Positions 29,581 through 40,205 of a stretch of DNA of 64,000 bases are shown here, piece by piece. Position 1 is the stretch's first letter; each line of letters opens with the position of its first letter. Location: NCBI GenBank assembly GCA_963575745.1, contig CAUYUJ010017649.1, positions 379,501-443,500 on the forward strand. Direction: 5' to 3'. The stretch is from Prorocentrum cordatum. Lineage: Eukaryota; Sar; Dinophyceae; Prorocentrales; Prorocentraceae. Below the pieces are notes generated by a model. That model did no database searches and had not been told where the DNA came from. It saw only the letters and a program-made list of their open reading frames with translations. Made by a program: the position numbers and the translations under genes.

Positions 29581-32500
29581 GGCACCGTTGAGGATCTGCT
29601 TTGCCTGTTGCAACGCCTCCACCTCGGCACCGCGAGACTCCTGACGGGTGTCAAAATTGTGAAGAAGGAAGTCGCACTCAGCGTGCAAGTCTGCCTTGTA
29701 CTTCCCGAGGCCCTCGAGCTCGAGCACGGTGGCGGTCAGGTCCTCCTCGGCCTGAATCCTGTCCTTCGTTGCCTTGGCCTTTGCCTTGGACTTGACGGTC
29801 ACCAGCGTCTGCAGATCGGCAATCTGGGCGTTCGTGCTGGCGATGGTCTCTTCGTACGCCTTTTGGGCCTCGCCCTCAGAGGACTTGGACTCTGCCATCA
29901 GCTCCTTCGCTTCCAAGATCAGCTTCTCGAGCATCTGCATCACCCCAGCTGCGCCCGAGCTCGGCTTGTACTCCATCTGCGCCACCGGCGCCACCGACCC
30001 CGGCGCCGGGTCCTCAGTGCCCTTGTTGCGCTGGAGCAGAGACTCGCTCTCGTAGTACTTTGCCATCCTCTTCGCGGCCTTCTTCAGAACATCAATGACG
30101 ACAGTCTGGTCGGCGACCACCTTCTGGTAGCCCAAGTTCTCATCCTTGCGGGTGAGGCTTGCGCTCTGCAGCGCGACCTGCGCTTCCTCGATTTCCTGCG
30201 TGGCCTTGACGATGTCGGCCTCCAGCGCCTTAATGGCGGACTCCAGCTCCGCGATCTTGGCCTCGAGGTCGGCCTTGCGGTCCTCCGTCCTCAGCGTGGT
30301 CATCTCATTCTCCTTGAACTCGGCCTTGCACCAGTCGTGCTTCTTCACCTCGTCCTCCGTCTGCCTCTTCAGCATCACAATCATGTCGTCGATGGCCTTC
30401 TTCACCTTCTCGAATGCGTCGAGCTCCACCGCGGTGGCCAGCATGGATAACTGTGGGCTGTGGGTCTGGAGCGCCGCCCGCTTCAGCAGGGCCGCCGCGG
30501 CCCTGCGCTGCCCCCTGGCCTGCGCGCTCTCCGCCCTGCGCGACGAGGAGAGCTGCACGAGGCTGTAGGTGCCCGCCGCTGCGTCCTTGAGGGGCAACGA
30601 TCGGGGGGCACTGGCACAGGGAGGGGGAACATCGACCTGGAATCGGCGATACGTCACCGATAGATTGGCGATGGCCCCCCGATGGCGAATCCCCACGCTC
30701 CTGGGCAGGTTGGGGCTATCGGGCCCCCATCGGCGATCAAAGGGCGGTTGGGGGTCGATGCATCCCCCCCCCTATGCCTGTATCCCCCCCATCGTGGCCA
30801 CTGAATCCTTGGCCTCGTCCTCCGTCAGGATCTCGATCGTCTCGGCCACCGCCTCCATCTCCATCCGGCGCGCCTTCTTGCGCCGCTCCCAGTTCTCGTC
30901 GGCCTCCGCGCAGGTCTCCTTCATGTTCTTCAGGAAGGCCTGGTTCTCGGCCAGCAGGGCCTTCTCCTGGCCCAGGTCCTCCTTGGCCTCGGCGAGGGCG
31001 TTGGCGGTCGTGGCCAGCTCGTCCTCCTTCTGCTCCTCCATCTTCTCTCCAGCCTCGATCTCCGCAGTCTTCGCCTGGCGCAGTGCCTCAAACTCCTCCG
31101 AACGCATGGCCTCCTCCTTCTGGGCCTCCGACAGGTCGGCCTCCATCTCGTCCTTAAGCTGCTTCAAGATCCCGACAATCTCGCCGCTCTGAGCGGTGTA
31201 CGACGGATAGTAGCCCTGTTCGTGGTGCGCCTGGACGAAGGCGGCCCCAGCCTTGAGCGCGCTGTGGACGACGGCGGCCTCCTCCGCCGTCCAGCCCGCA
31301 GGGTGCGAGCCCCTGTCGCTGGCGGACAGTGCGGCGGGGCCGTGCTGCAAGAACTTGCCCTCGCGGGAAGTGCGCCCTGCGCTCTCCAGGCCAAAATACT
31401 CGTTGCGGCTCATGAACTCCTCAAGGGCGCGGCCAACCTGCGCCCGCTCGTGCGTCGCGGTCCAGGGCTCGTCCTTGCCGCCGGTGGCCAGCAACGAGAT
31501 GGGAGCGAACTGCTGGAACACTCCCTCGCCATGATGCTTGCCCAGGATGGTGAGGGCAGCCTTGAGCTGCTCCAGCGCCTGGATGCTGTCCAACTCCATG
31601 GCGTGGAAATCCTTCAGCTGCTTGTCCCTCAGAGCCTGTGCCTCGGCCAGGGCCTTCTTTTCGGCGGCCGTCTTCTCCGTCACCTCCTTGATGGTGGCGG
31701 CAAGTTCGGCCTTCTTGGCCGAGAGGGACTCGATGTCCGCCTCCAGCTGCTGGATCTTGGTCTCGCTGTCCTCGATTTCGTTGGTCTTCGCCCAGTCGTT
31801 CTTCTCGCACCAACACTTGAGCTTCTCGTACAACTTCTGATCCTCGTCCATCTCCTTACAGGAGCGAAGGAGGGACCATTACTCAAGTAGGCGATCGACT
31901 GCAGCATTCATTTACTTAAAAGCTGATTGGTGCGTCGAATCTCCAATCAAATACTTAGAATCTTCGCAGCGGAGTCGACGAGCAAACAACTTGTTGGGTG
32001 AGTCAACTCGGTAGTCGATCCCCACTCAGATTGCGACCGCTGCTAAAGGTGTCCCTTGCCCGGTGCCCCCAGCTGCCCGCGTGAGGGATGAACCTTGGCA
32101 GTCCTGGGGGGCACCTCGGGCCAGGGGCACCCGTAGCCACACCCGCTGGGTCGAGGAGGCCGCCCCCCCTCGGGCGGCCCTCCCCCAGGGACGGCCCCGA
32201 CCCCCCCAGGGGCGATGACACGCGCGGGGGCCGAGGTCGGCAAGAGGGGGGGGGGGGCGCCAGGGGCGGCCCTCCCAGCCCAGCGGTCGTGCGCGTCTCT
32301 CGAGTACGGGGTCGACCACAGAATCATTGATTGATCCCGACATTATCTGTCCGCCGAGTCTGCGGAGAATGCGAAGAGTGTTCTGTGGATCTAGAACAAA
32401 GAACGTATTGTTCGTAGATTCGACGGAAGAATCAAGTTGCGGGGTAAATCTATTATGTGGTAGATTCCCTACTCGAGTCTCTGCTTCGCCCACGATCCTT

Positions 32501-32710
32501 CTCCAGGGTGTCCTGCATGCTCTTGAGCAAGTCCACCACCTTCGTCAAGGGCGTTGACTTGGCGCTGGCCCTGGTGCCGTCCAGGGCGGCGTCCCACGTC
32601 TGGAGCAGTGCGCGCGCCTGGCTGGCGCCAGTTACGCCATGGCCGCTCACAGCGGCAACAAAGCCGCCGAGCAGGCCCAGGAACGTGCACGCGGACGAAG
32701 CTCCGACCAT
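29563..32710 (-). CDS. Secreted-type coiled-coil protein, three exons (dinoflagellate multicopy family)
   Basis: Exons read 32710-32498, 31854-30802 and 30636-29563, giving about 779 residues. Exon 1 starts with a signal peptide (MVGASSACTFLGLLGGFVAA) and ends VVDLLKSMQDTLEK. Exon 2 continues EMDEDQKLYEKLKCWCEKND, a signature start in this family, then long heptad-rich helices. Exon 3 has a second similar module beginning DAFEKVKKAIDDMIVMLKRQ with KKHDWCKAEF, again coiled coil, and ends NGAQLSGL. The tandem modules each contain a conserved Cys near their start. The function is not known; I infer a secreted or endomembrane structural protein. Codon phases match at both junctions (1053-bp exon 2, 1074-bp exon 3 with stop). 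The gene looks intact. Confidence 0.88.
30637..30801 (-). other. Intron 2 of the coiled-coil gene, 165 bp
   Basis: It begins GTGGCC after TCA and ends TTCCAG before GTC, keeping the frame. An alternative donor, AAG|GATTCA, would also keep the frame and would be a GA donor. Its interior is G-rich with GATCG/CGATC inverted motifs. Confidence 0.7.
31855..32497 (-). other. Intron 1 of the coiled-coil gene, 643 bp, GA-AG
   Basis: Joining GAGAAG to GAGATGGAC removes an intron starting GATCGT and ending TGTAAG. No GT donor nearby preserves the frame. GA donors are known in dinoflagellates. The exon junction carries the AAG|G repeat often seen there. The interior includes G/C-rich runs and a PCCPRG-like repeat region with no gene. 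Confidence 0.65.
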
Positions 32711-32839
32711 CTCGAGTCGGCAACGCGGTAGCTATCCGCCACCCTGCCTTCGGCGCGTTGGGGCGTGTTGGGAAGCTTGTTGCTCGTCGGATAGGGTTCT
32801 AGTGACTTCTAAGAGCGGGCCCACCCCCTCGCGCGAGGA

Positions 32840-33170
32840 GAAGGAGGAGGAGGAGGAGGAGGAGAAGGAGGAGGAGGAGGATAAGGAGGGAGGAGGAGGA
32901 GGAGAAGGGGAAGGAGGAGGATCGAGGTCGAACGCTGCGAGTCCCGATCTTGAAGCCCGATCAACCTAATGAGGAGGAGGAGGAGGAGGAGGAGGAGGAA
33001 GGACTCGTCGATGAGGGAGAAATCGTGGAGGAAGGAGGGGGAGGAGGAGGAGGAGGAGGAGGAGGAGGAGGAGGAGGAGGAAGAGAATGAGGAAGAGGAG
33101 GAGGAGGAGGAGGAGGAGGAGGAGGAGGAGGAGGAGGAGGAGGAGGGAGGGAGGGAGGGAGGGAGGAGGA
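32840..33170. repeat. GGA-rich purine tract
   Basis: Long (GGA)n runs at 32840-32925, 32970-33000 and 33030-33170, with short unique spacers. Poly-Glu, poly-Arg and poly-Ser frames here are artefacts of the repeat. Confidence 0.95.
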
Positions 33171-33350
33171 CTGGGGTCAAAAAGCGTTCCCCCTCTGGTG
33201 TTCCTCTCCGGCGCCGTGTCCTCACCAACGGCTCCAAGACGGCGACAGATCGCCCCAAAAACGGCCGCAGGGCGCCACGAGACCATCAGATTCGGCCCCA
33301 GGAGCCCCCCAAAGGCAACGCTATCTGCACAAGTTGCTGGTCAGGAATTC

Positions 33351-33546
33351 TTGCTTAGCGTGTCGCGGCGGCGGCCCCGGCGACGCACTATGCCTTGCGA
33401 GCGCATCGCTTGTCGCACCACTCCGCAGGACAAGAGGCTGGGAAAAATGCGGGACATTGCCACTAATGGGCTGGAAGTTGGATAGCGTGCCGCGCCGAAG
33501 CGTGCTGGGTCAGAACCAGCAGCACGACACGCTATCCCAAAGTTCC
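33351..33546 (+). repeat. Double-hairpin dispersed repeat, copy A
   Basis: Starts TTGCTTAGCGTGTCGC with the complement GCGACGCACTATGCC just downstream. Its second half is GATAGCGTG...CACGCTATC around a TGCTGG-GTCAGA-ACCAGCA hairpin, then AAAGTTCC. Shared with 47255, 48897 and 54807. Confidence 0.75.
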
Positions 33547-34599
33547 CACGTTTCCCAATCGGCCTGGGCCCGACGAGGCCTCTAGCGAGGCCCTCCGAGG
33601 CGAAACGCATGGAACAACAGACAGCCGAACGAACAACAAAGTGTTTGCTTGTTTCAGATGCTGTTCGGCTTTAGATATCGCCTGGAAAACTTCAGAGCTT
33701 CCTAGTCGTGCCCAAATGCAATCAAAAACTCCCCCAAGAGAGCTCCCATAGAGCCCCAAGGCTTGCCTGATAACGCAACCATGACAGCCCAAGAAAGCTT
33801 CAAGGCGGCCATTTGCAACCGAGCCTCTTCGGAAGAGCTGGCCAGAACCATTGCGCCCAAGACGACCCTGAGACCCCCGATGGGCCTCCATCGGGCTCAC
33901 GACAGGACCCCACACGTACAGGGCCCCGATAATCCTGCGATAAGCCCCCAATATGTCACCAAGAGGGAGGAGGGAGGAGAACGAGGAGGAACGAGCAGAA
34001 AGATGAAAGAAGACGAGAACGAGGCTGCGGACAAGGAAGGAGGCGCTGACGACCTGTGCCAGTTCCGACATATCACTACGCTGGAGTAGGTGTCAGACTC
34101 ACCATCTCTTCTATTGCGCTGCTGCGCTGGCACGGTGGCGGGGTTTGCCACAGGCAGATGGATATTGAGGCGAACGTGGGCCCGAGTGCTTAATCTAAGA
34201 CAGCCTGGGCCAGAGTGGCTCGGTAGAGCACCCGACAAGAAGGATGACGATGCTGCTAAGGGATGCTGCACAAGCACGAAGAGGGGCAGACAGAAAGGAC
34301 TGATGATGAGGTCCCGCAGAACAAAAACACATGGAGGAGGAATGCCTCAAGAGGTGGAAGTGGAGGACGACCACGATGCGGACGAGGGGAAGGAGGAGGA
34401 AGAGGAGGCGGAGGAAGCAGAAGATCCGCTCGGACCCTTGTGGCCCAGAGGCGTGCGAGACGGTGGTTCCCCCCCTCACGCTCCCCGTATGGACCACGAT
34501 CCGCCGAAGTAGAAGAGGAGACGATCGACTAGGCGTGCCAACGACATTGTAATGTTGCTTTTCGGCGATAACGGCTGGAAATACCTTGACGGTCAACTT
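33547..34599. other. No gene recognised
   Basis: Loose CCCAAGA-type sequence occurs at 33720-33900, and GGAGGA purine-rich stretches at 33960-34050 and 34330-34430. No frame has a domain. Confidence 0.4.
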
Positions 34600-35592
34600 G
34601 AGGGGTATGCCAAAGTGGACAGGAGGCGGCATGTCAACGCAGCCACTGGGGCCTTCGGTGAAGCTCCCTACGGGGCCACGAAACGTGCGAGTGGCGTGCC
34701 AAAGTGGACAGGAGGCGGCATGTGAACGCAACCACTGGGCACTTCGGTTGAGCCGCCTTATGCGACCACGAAACGTGCGAGGGATGTGCCAACGTGGACA
34801 GGTGGCGGCATGTGAACGCAAGCACTGGGGCCTTCGGTGGAGCCGCCCTATACGGCCACGAAACGTGCGAGGGGTATGCCAAAGTGGAAAGGAGGCGACA
34901 TCTGAACGCAGCCACTGGGCACTTCGGTTGAGCCGCCCTATGCGGCCACAAAACGTGTGAGGGGTGTACCAAAGTAGACAGGAGGCGACATCTGAACGCA
35001 GCCACTGGGCACTTCGGTTGAGCCGCCTCATGCGGCCAAGAAACGTGTGAGGGGTGTGCCGAAGTGGACTGGAGGCGGCATGTGAACGCAGCCACTGGGG
35101 CCTTCGGTCGAGCTCCCTATGGGGCCACGAAACGTGTGAAGAGTATGCCAAAGTGGACACGAGGCGGCATGTGAACGCAGCCACTTGGGCCTTCGATGGA
35201 GCCGCCCTTTGCGGCCACGAAACGATCGAGGCGTGAGGCGGCTTGTGAACGCCACTGGAGCCTTCGGTGGAGCCCCCTTATGGGGCCACCAGACATGTGA
35301 GGGGTGTGCCAAAGTGGACAGGAGGCGGCATGTCAAAGCAGCCACTGGGGCCTTCGGTGTAGCCGCCCTATGCGGCCACGAAACGTTTAAGTGGTGTGCC
35401 AAAGTGGACAGGAGGCGGCATGTGAACGCAGCCATTGGGGCCTTCAGTAGAGCCCCCAACGGGCCTGGGGGGCAACGAAACGTGTGAGGGGTGTGCCAAA
35501 GTGGAGGGGTGGCGGCATGTGAACGCAGTCACTGGGGCCTTCGGTGGAGCTCTCTATGGGGCCACGAAACGTGTGAGGGGTGTGCCAACGTG
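34600..35592. repeat. Minisatellite, ~90-bp unit, about 11 copies
   Basis: Each unit includes TGCCAAAGTGGACAGGAGGC, GAACGCAGCCACTGGG, GCCTTCGGTGGAGC and GGCCACGAAACGTGTGAGGG. GCCACTGGG cores recur at about 34641, 34732, 34823, 34913, 35003, 35093, 35183, 35243 (short unit), 35343, 35433 and 35533. The period is divisible by three, so frames stay open on both strands and show 30-residue repeats. That alone does not show coding. A lone unit fragment sits at 63930-63962. Confidence 0.92.
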
Positions 35593-35850
35593 AGGGGGGT
35601 GACGGGAGGAGGGAGGAGGGAAGAGGGGGAGGAGGAGGAGAGGCGGAGGATGAGACGCGGGGCACCGTCTCTTCAAAACGGGGACCCCAACACCACGGGA
35701 TGGTAGCGAAAAAACACCGACCACAACAGCGCACGAACACATAATCGCACAACGCTCAACACAACGACGGGCACGAGCCACAGCAAATGCAACTACAAGT
35801 ACATCTCCCAATCCATATCCTGACGCCTGAATCAATACACGTCTCTCACA

Positions 35851-36054
35851 TGGGATCCGAGAAGATGGGGTCGGAGGATCGCGCCGCATCGCTGATGCAT
35901 CGCCGATGCATCGGCGATGCCACGGCGATGCGTCGGCGACTTCGTCGATGCATCGGCGCCGTCGGCGTGGAGGAAATCGGGCTCCGCATCGAGCAGCATC
36001 GCCGATGCATCGGCGATGCGGCGCGATCTTCCGACCCCATCTGCTCGGACCCCA
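35851..36054. mobile_element. Foldback element with ~58-bp arms
   Basis: From TGGGATCCGAG the left arm continues AGATGGGGTCGGAGGATCGC and GCCGCATCGC. The right arm is its reverse complement with about six mismatches, ending GGACCCCA at 36054. The interior is filled with GATGCATCG palindromes. No clear target duplication was found. Confidence 0.8.
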
Positions 36055-36389
36055 CCTCTGGAAACAAACGCCAGTGTAGCCACGGTAACAACCGGACCCA
36101 CAACCACCAGCACGGTACTATTGTCGCGCCCAGCTCCTGTTGCGGACCTTGGCTGCCCCTCTCTTCCCTTCCTCCTCTGCTCGCCTGCCGCGGGCTCGTT
36201 CGCCTGCTCGGGCTCTGTCTCTGACCCTGAGGACAGCAGATGTGGCGTGCAACCATCTTGCAATCGCAAGGTACGACGAAAAGGTTCCCCGACATACATC
36301 TACTGCGTGGTCGAACACCATAGCCACTCCTGGGCCCAACGCGGTCCTCACGTCAGCGTCTTGACTGCAAGCAAACTGGGCTTCAAACG
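36055..36389. other. No gene recognised
   Basis: Frames are open in both directions. A minus segment (PGVAMVFDHAVDVCRGTFSS) looks mildly protein-like but is unidentified. Confidence 0.3.
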
Positions 36390-36870
36390 CACACTATAGC
36401 TTCAAGAAGGCACGGTGAGTGCATTTTGCAAGGAGCCACTGGACAAGGAATCCAGGGCCTGGAAACTGGCGGAACTCCGATCGTGGACTGGCCATGGATA
36501 TCGCCGACTCCCGCATCAAATAAGGAACCCTCAAGGTTGGAAGGGGCGGGGAGTCTGAGGTGGCCCTGGTTCTGGCGAGCAGGAAGGTGGGGCGAAGCTC
36601 GAGGCCCTGGGTTCGAGACAATCTCTTCCCTTTTTCGGCATCCAAGTGCCATTCTCGGGCCCTCGGACAGTGAAAACCTGATCTGGGGTGAAAAACTACA
36701 CCAGAGCACCACGGGAGGGGTCCGGGGACCGATTTTGAGCAGACTTGGCTTCATGCCGCCTCCTGACCGATTTTCTGGGGCCCCAACCAGTTCAGACCCC
36801 CCAGCCGCCTCCAACCTCCAGGGTCTGAAGCCTCCTGGGCACATTCCTCAACCAACGACAACAAAGTGAT
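36390..36870 (-). pseudogene. Coding-like segment homologous to 24061-24250, split by ~290 bp
   Basis: The minus strand gives VEECAQEASDPGG at about 36866-36825 and VPYLMRESAISMASPRSEFR then QFPGPGFLVQWLLAKC at about 36530-36425. The 24-kb copy has the two parts contiguous. The intervening ~290 bp may be an intron or an insertion. The frame is not cleanly preserved across it, so at least one copy is decayed. Confidence 0.45.
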
Positions 36871-37284
36871 TGCTCGGAGCGGCAGCAGGAGAGGGATGCT
36901 CGACGCTCGTTCTGGGGAGAGCCACCCGCTCCACTCATGCGTCGATCCTGCGTACAACGTCCGTCGCCTTGAGTCGAACTCGAGTAGAACTCGAGTCGAG
37001 CTAGAGTCGAGCCAGATCCGAACCAGAGCCGAAGAGATCTTTCAGGCGGCCCCCACGAGAGCCCCAAAACGAGCATCTCACCGTCCTCTTCCCCGCCCAC
37101 CCCCCCACTGTGCCCAGCCGAGTGCCGGCGGGGAACCTGCGCCGCCCCGGCCGCCCTGGGTGCCCTCTCTCCTGTCGCCTCGCCCCTCGTCCCCCCCCCC
37201 CTCTCTGCTCGTGTCCTCGCCGTCGGCCTCCTCCGAATCTTGTCGGGCCAGTGCGGGGCTGCTGTCGGGAACTTGGAGGAGAAG
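36871..37284. other. No gene recognised
   Basis: Contains a short GAGTCGA-type repeat (about 36972-37012) and C-rich runs, with no recognisable coding. Confidence 0.4.
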
Positions 37285-37712
37285 GAGAAGGCCAGAGGTG
37301 CAGGAGGAGGGAGGGAGGAGGAGGAGGAGGAGGAGGAGGAGGAGGAGGAGGCCGGAGGTGCAGGAGGAGGAGGAGAAATAGGCCGGAGGTGCACGAGGAG
37401 GCCGGATGAGGAGGAGAAGGCACTACACAGGATACGATCACGAATCTCGACATGTAAATTCTCCAGCAGCGCATTCCAGCACACTGGATTATTGGAGGAG
37501 GAGGAGGAGGAGGAGGAGGAGGAGGCCGGAGGAAGAGGAGGAGGAGGAGGAGGAGGAGGAGGAGGCCGGAGACCGGAGGAGGCCGGAGGAGGAGGAGGGA
37601 GGAGGAGGAGGAGGAGGCCAGAGGAGGCCGGAGGTGCACGAGGAGGCCGGAGGAGGAGGAGGAGGAGGAGGAGGAGGAGGATTGGATTGGATTGGATTGG
37701 ATTGGATTGGAT
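37285..37712. repeat. GGA-rich tract with GGCCGGAGG units, ending in (GGATT)n
   Basis: GGA runs alternate with AGGCCGGAGGTGCA units (at 37288, 37348, 37384, 37628 and others). At about 37680-37712 six or so GGATT pentamers follow. Confidence 0.92.
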
Positions 37713-39984
37713 GGCGTGTGCGCGGCGGCGCCGAGCGGCAGCGCTGGGCGCGCGGCGGCGGCGGGGCCTTGTCCGCGCGGCTCCGCAGCTCCTGCGTGTC
37801 CACGCGCTGCTCGCGGCCGGGGGACATCCAGCCTGCGAAGCGCAGGCGGCCCCTGTCCCCCGAGGGCAGGGGGTATGGAGGCGGCAGGGAGCGGGAGAGG
37901 AGGAGAGGAAGGGCACGAGGGGGGACGAGGCTGAGGAGGCGGGAGGAGAAGGAGGAGGGAGGGCGAGGGAGGGGAGGAACGGAGAGACCGACGAACGAGC
38001 GGGCAACGGATGACGGAAAGGACGAGGCGTCGGGGGGAGAGAGATGACGAGGAAGCCCAGGAAAAGCAGGAGGGAGGAGGAGACGGCGGTGGTTCACGAG
38101 AGGCGAGGGAAGGGGACCAATCAGGAGAAATAGGGGAGGATGATGCGATCGAAGAGGAATGGAGGATGAGCAGCCTGAGGCGGAATTTTTGGAGGAACGA
38201 AGGAAGGAAGGAAGGAAGGAAGGAAGGAAGGAAGGAAGGAATGGAGGGTGGAGACAGCGAGACTCAAGAAGACTGGCCCCCGTCGATGCGAGCCCCACAG
38301 GCGACAAGGCGAGAGGGAGGGTGTGGATGAAGGGGGGGGTGAGGGTGGCGAGGAGCAGAGATGACAGATATATGGTGGTGGCGGTACGCAGCGGGGGGAT
38401 GGGGCAGGGAAGCAGGAGGAGAGGGACAAAGGGGGAACGAGTTGGGTTGAGGGGTGGGGCAACAGAACCAGCGGAGGGAAGGCGAGGGGGGTGAGAGAGA
38501 GGAAAGGTGCGGGGTGGGGAGGAAAAGGGGCGGGGGCGGGGAGGGGGCGGGGCAGGCTGGGCGCGCTCGCGCCACATCTGACACCCCAACCATCCCACCC
38601 ATCACTTCCAATCTGTTGGAATCCATTTTCGGTCCGCCGGCTGGGCTGCCCCAGAATCTGTTGATATCCGCTGCATGCTTGTAGGATTTGGCGCATCGTC
38701 TGATGTATCTTCGGCGGGCTTGTGCACAGAGAGGAGGGTGCCGATTCAAGCACATGGAGATGATGAGAATGAGGAGGCGGAGAGCGAGGGGGACCAGGAG
38801 GTCGTTGAGAGATTGAGCAGATGGAGGAGAAATGATGACGGTGACAGTTCCCCACATTAGGGCCGGAGGCATAGAACGTTTGGACCGTCGCAAAACGCAT
38901 ATACATCTCTAGAGTTGGCCACGCGGGGCTGAGCACAGAGGGGTGTTGACACAGAGAGCCAGTGAACACCAAACGCACTATGAGACAAGCGTGCATTCGA
39001 TCATCGGAGGAAGGGTATGAGGGGAGTTGGGCCGACAGAGCACCCAAGTCAACTCAAGAAACCATAAGCCCATTGACGCGTGGGCAAGACAGACGCGTTG
39101 CAGTGCTGCGACGCAGGAACACGGAACGCTTCACGACTGCGAAGCAGAAAAGCAGAACGCATCACGACTGTAAAACAGAATGCGTGATGAGTTGTGACGT
39201 TTGGGTCAGCGTTGGCAATGCACAACAACGTTTATCCCAACTGGCGGGGTCGATGGTTTCTGGGCACAGAGCTAACGCACTCATGTTTCAGGAACCCGTT
39301 TGTTCAGACCTCCCGCCTAATTTCATCAAAATGCACGCGCAGAGGGGTAGAAGGGAACAAGCAAAGAAATCAGCCAAGCACAAGCGTGATGCCGAATCAC
39401 TCGTCTACATCCACGCATTCTGTAACGAAGCGACACCATTGTTGTTTGTCTTCGACGCTCTGTAACCGACCAGAATCATGTTTAAAATAGCTGCAACATT
39501 TTGTATACAAACACTTCGCCCAAGGGCGTCCAATTCCCCATGCAAGAGAATCGGCAACCGGTCTCACGCTGCCCGGCTGGGAGAGTTATTCTTCCGGAGT
39601 GCGTCTGCTTCGCTGCTGCGCCCAATCTTACCAAACCACGAAAGTTGTTGCTGAAACAATTGCTCACTGCATGGTGTAGCCCCCGGCTTTTGTAAAACAT
39701 TTGTGTTGGACATTTGGACAACACTGTAATACAAGAGTGTGGAATGCTGAGAGCATGTCAAAAAGCAACGCGCCTGGAAATGGTTTAACCGTCGTCTGCC
39801 GCTCTTGTTTCGCCTGGCAAAGTTCAAATCATACATAACTGGAGACGTAACGAATGCCCCGAGTACGTTCAGTTTTTCATTTTATACTGATGAACGCCTG
39901 GGTCATCTCTGAAATTGCCCCCAAGCTGCCCCAAGCCTTCTGCCTGGCTGTAGCTTCGTATCGTCGCTTCGCTCATGCCGCTGG
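37713..39984. other. No gene recognised; (GGAA)n at 38199-38240
   Basis: 37713-38640 is purine-rich. A perfect-looking (AAGG)n run lies at 38199-38240. 38560-38590 repeats a segment seen near 22890. 38900-39984 has balanced composition with a 167-codon plus frame (38962-39465) of no recognisable family. Confidence 0.4.
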
Positions 39985-40205
39985 CCCTGGAGCCCTCTTT
40001 GGGGCCTCTTGGGGGCCTCTTGGGGACCTCTTGGGAGTTTCCTGGGGCTCCTTGGCGGCGCCTGGGGGGCCCCCAGGGCCTCTTGGGGGGCTCTTGGGGG
40101 CCTCTTGGGGCGGGAGGGGGGGCAGTCGATTGCGGCTCCCCCCCGGGAGGCCACGATCCTCGTGAGGGGTGTCGAAAAATGGCCCTCCCCTGGAGTGCTA
40201 TGGGG
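39985..40205 (-). repeat. Composite repeat, minus copy (GGCCTCTTGGGG array plus flank)
   Basis: CTCTTGGGGGCC units at 39985-40115 are followed by CCCGGGAGGCCACGATCC, GTGAGGGGTGTC and AAAAATGG, CCCTCCC. The reverse complement matches the order at 44480-44885, so both are copies of one element. Confidence 0.65.

Noticed and set aside
37001-38598. Several frames of over 200 codons in the GGA tract
   Set aside because: They are poly-Glu, poly-Arg, poly-Pro and poly-Ser products of the purine microsatellite.
39815-39840. GTTCAAATC as a tRNA T-loop
   Set aside because: No matching acceptor, D-arm or anticodon arm could be found around it.
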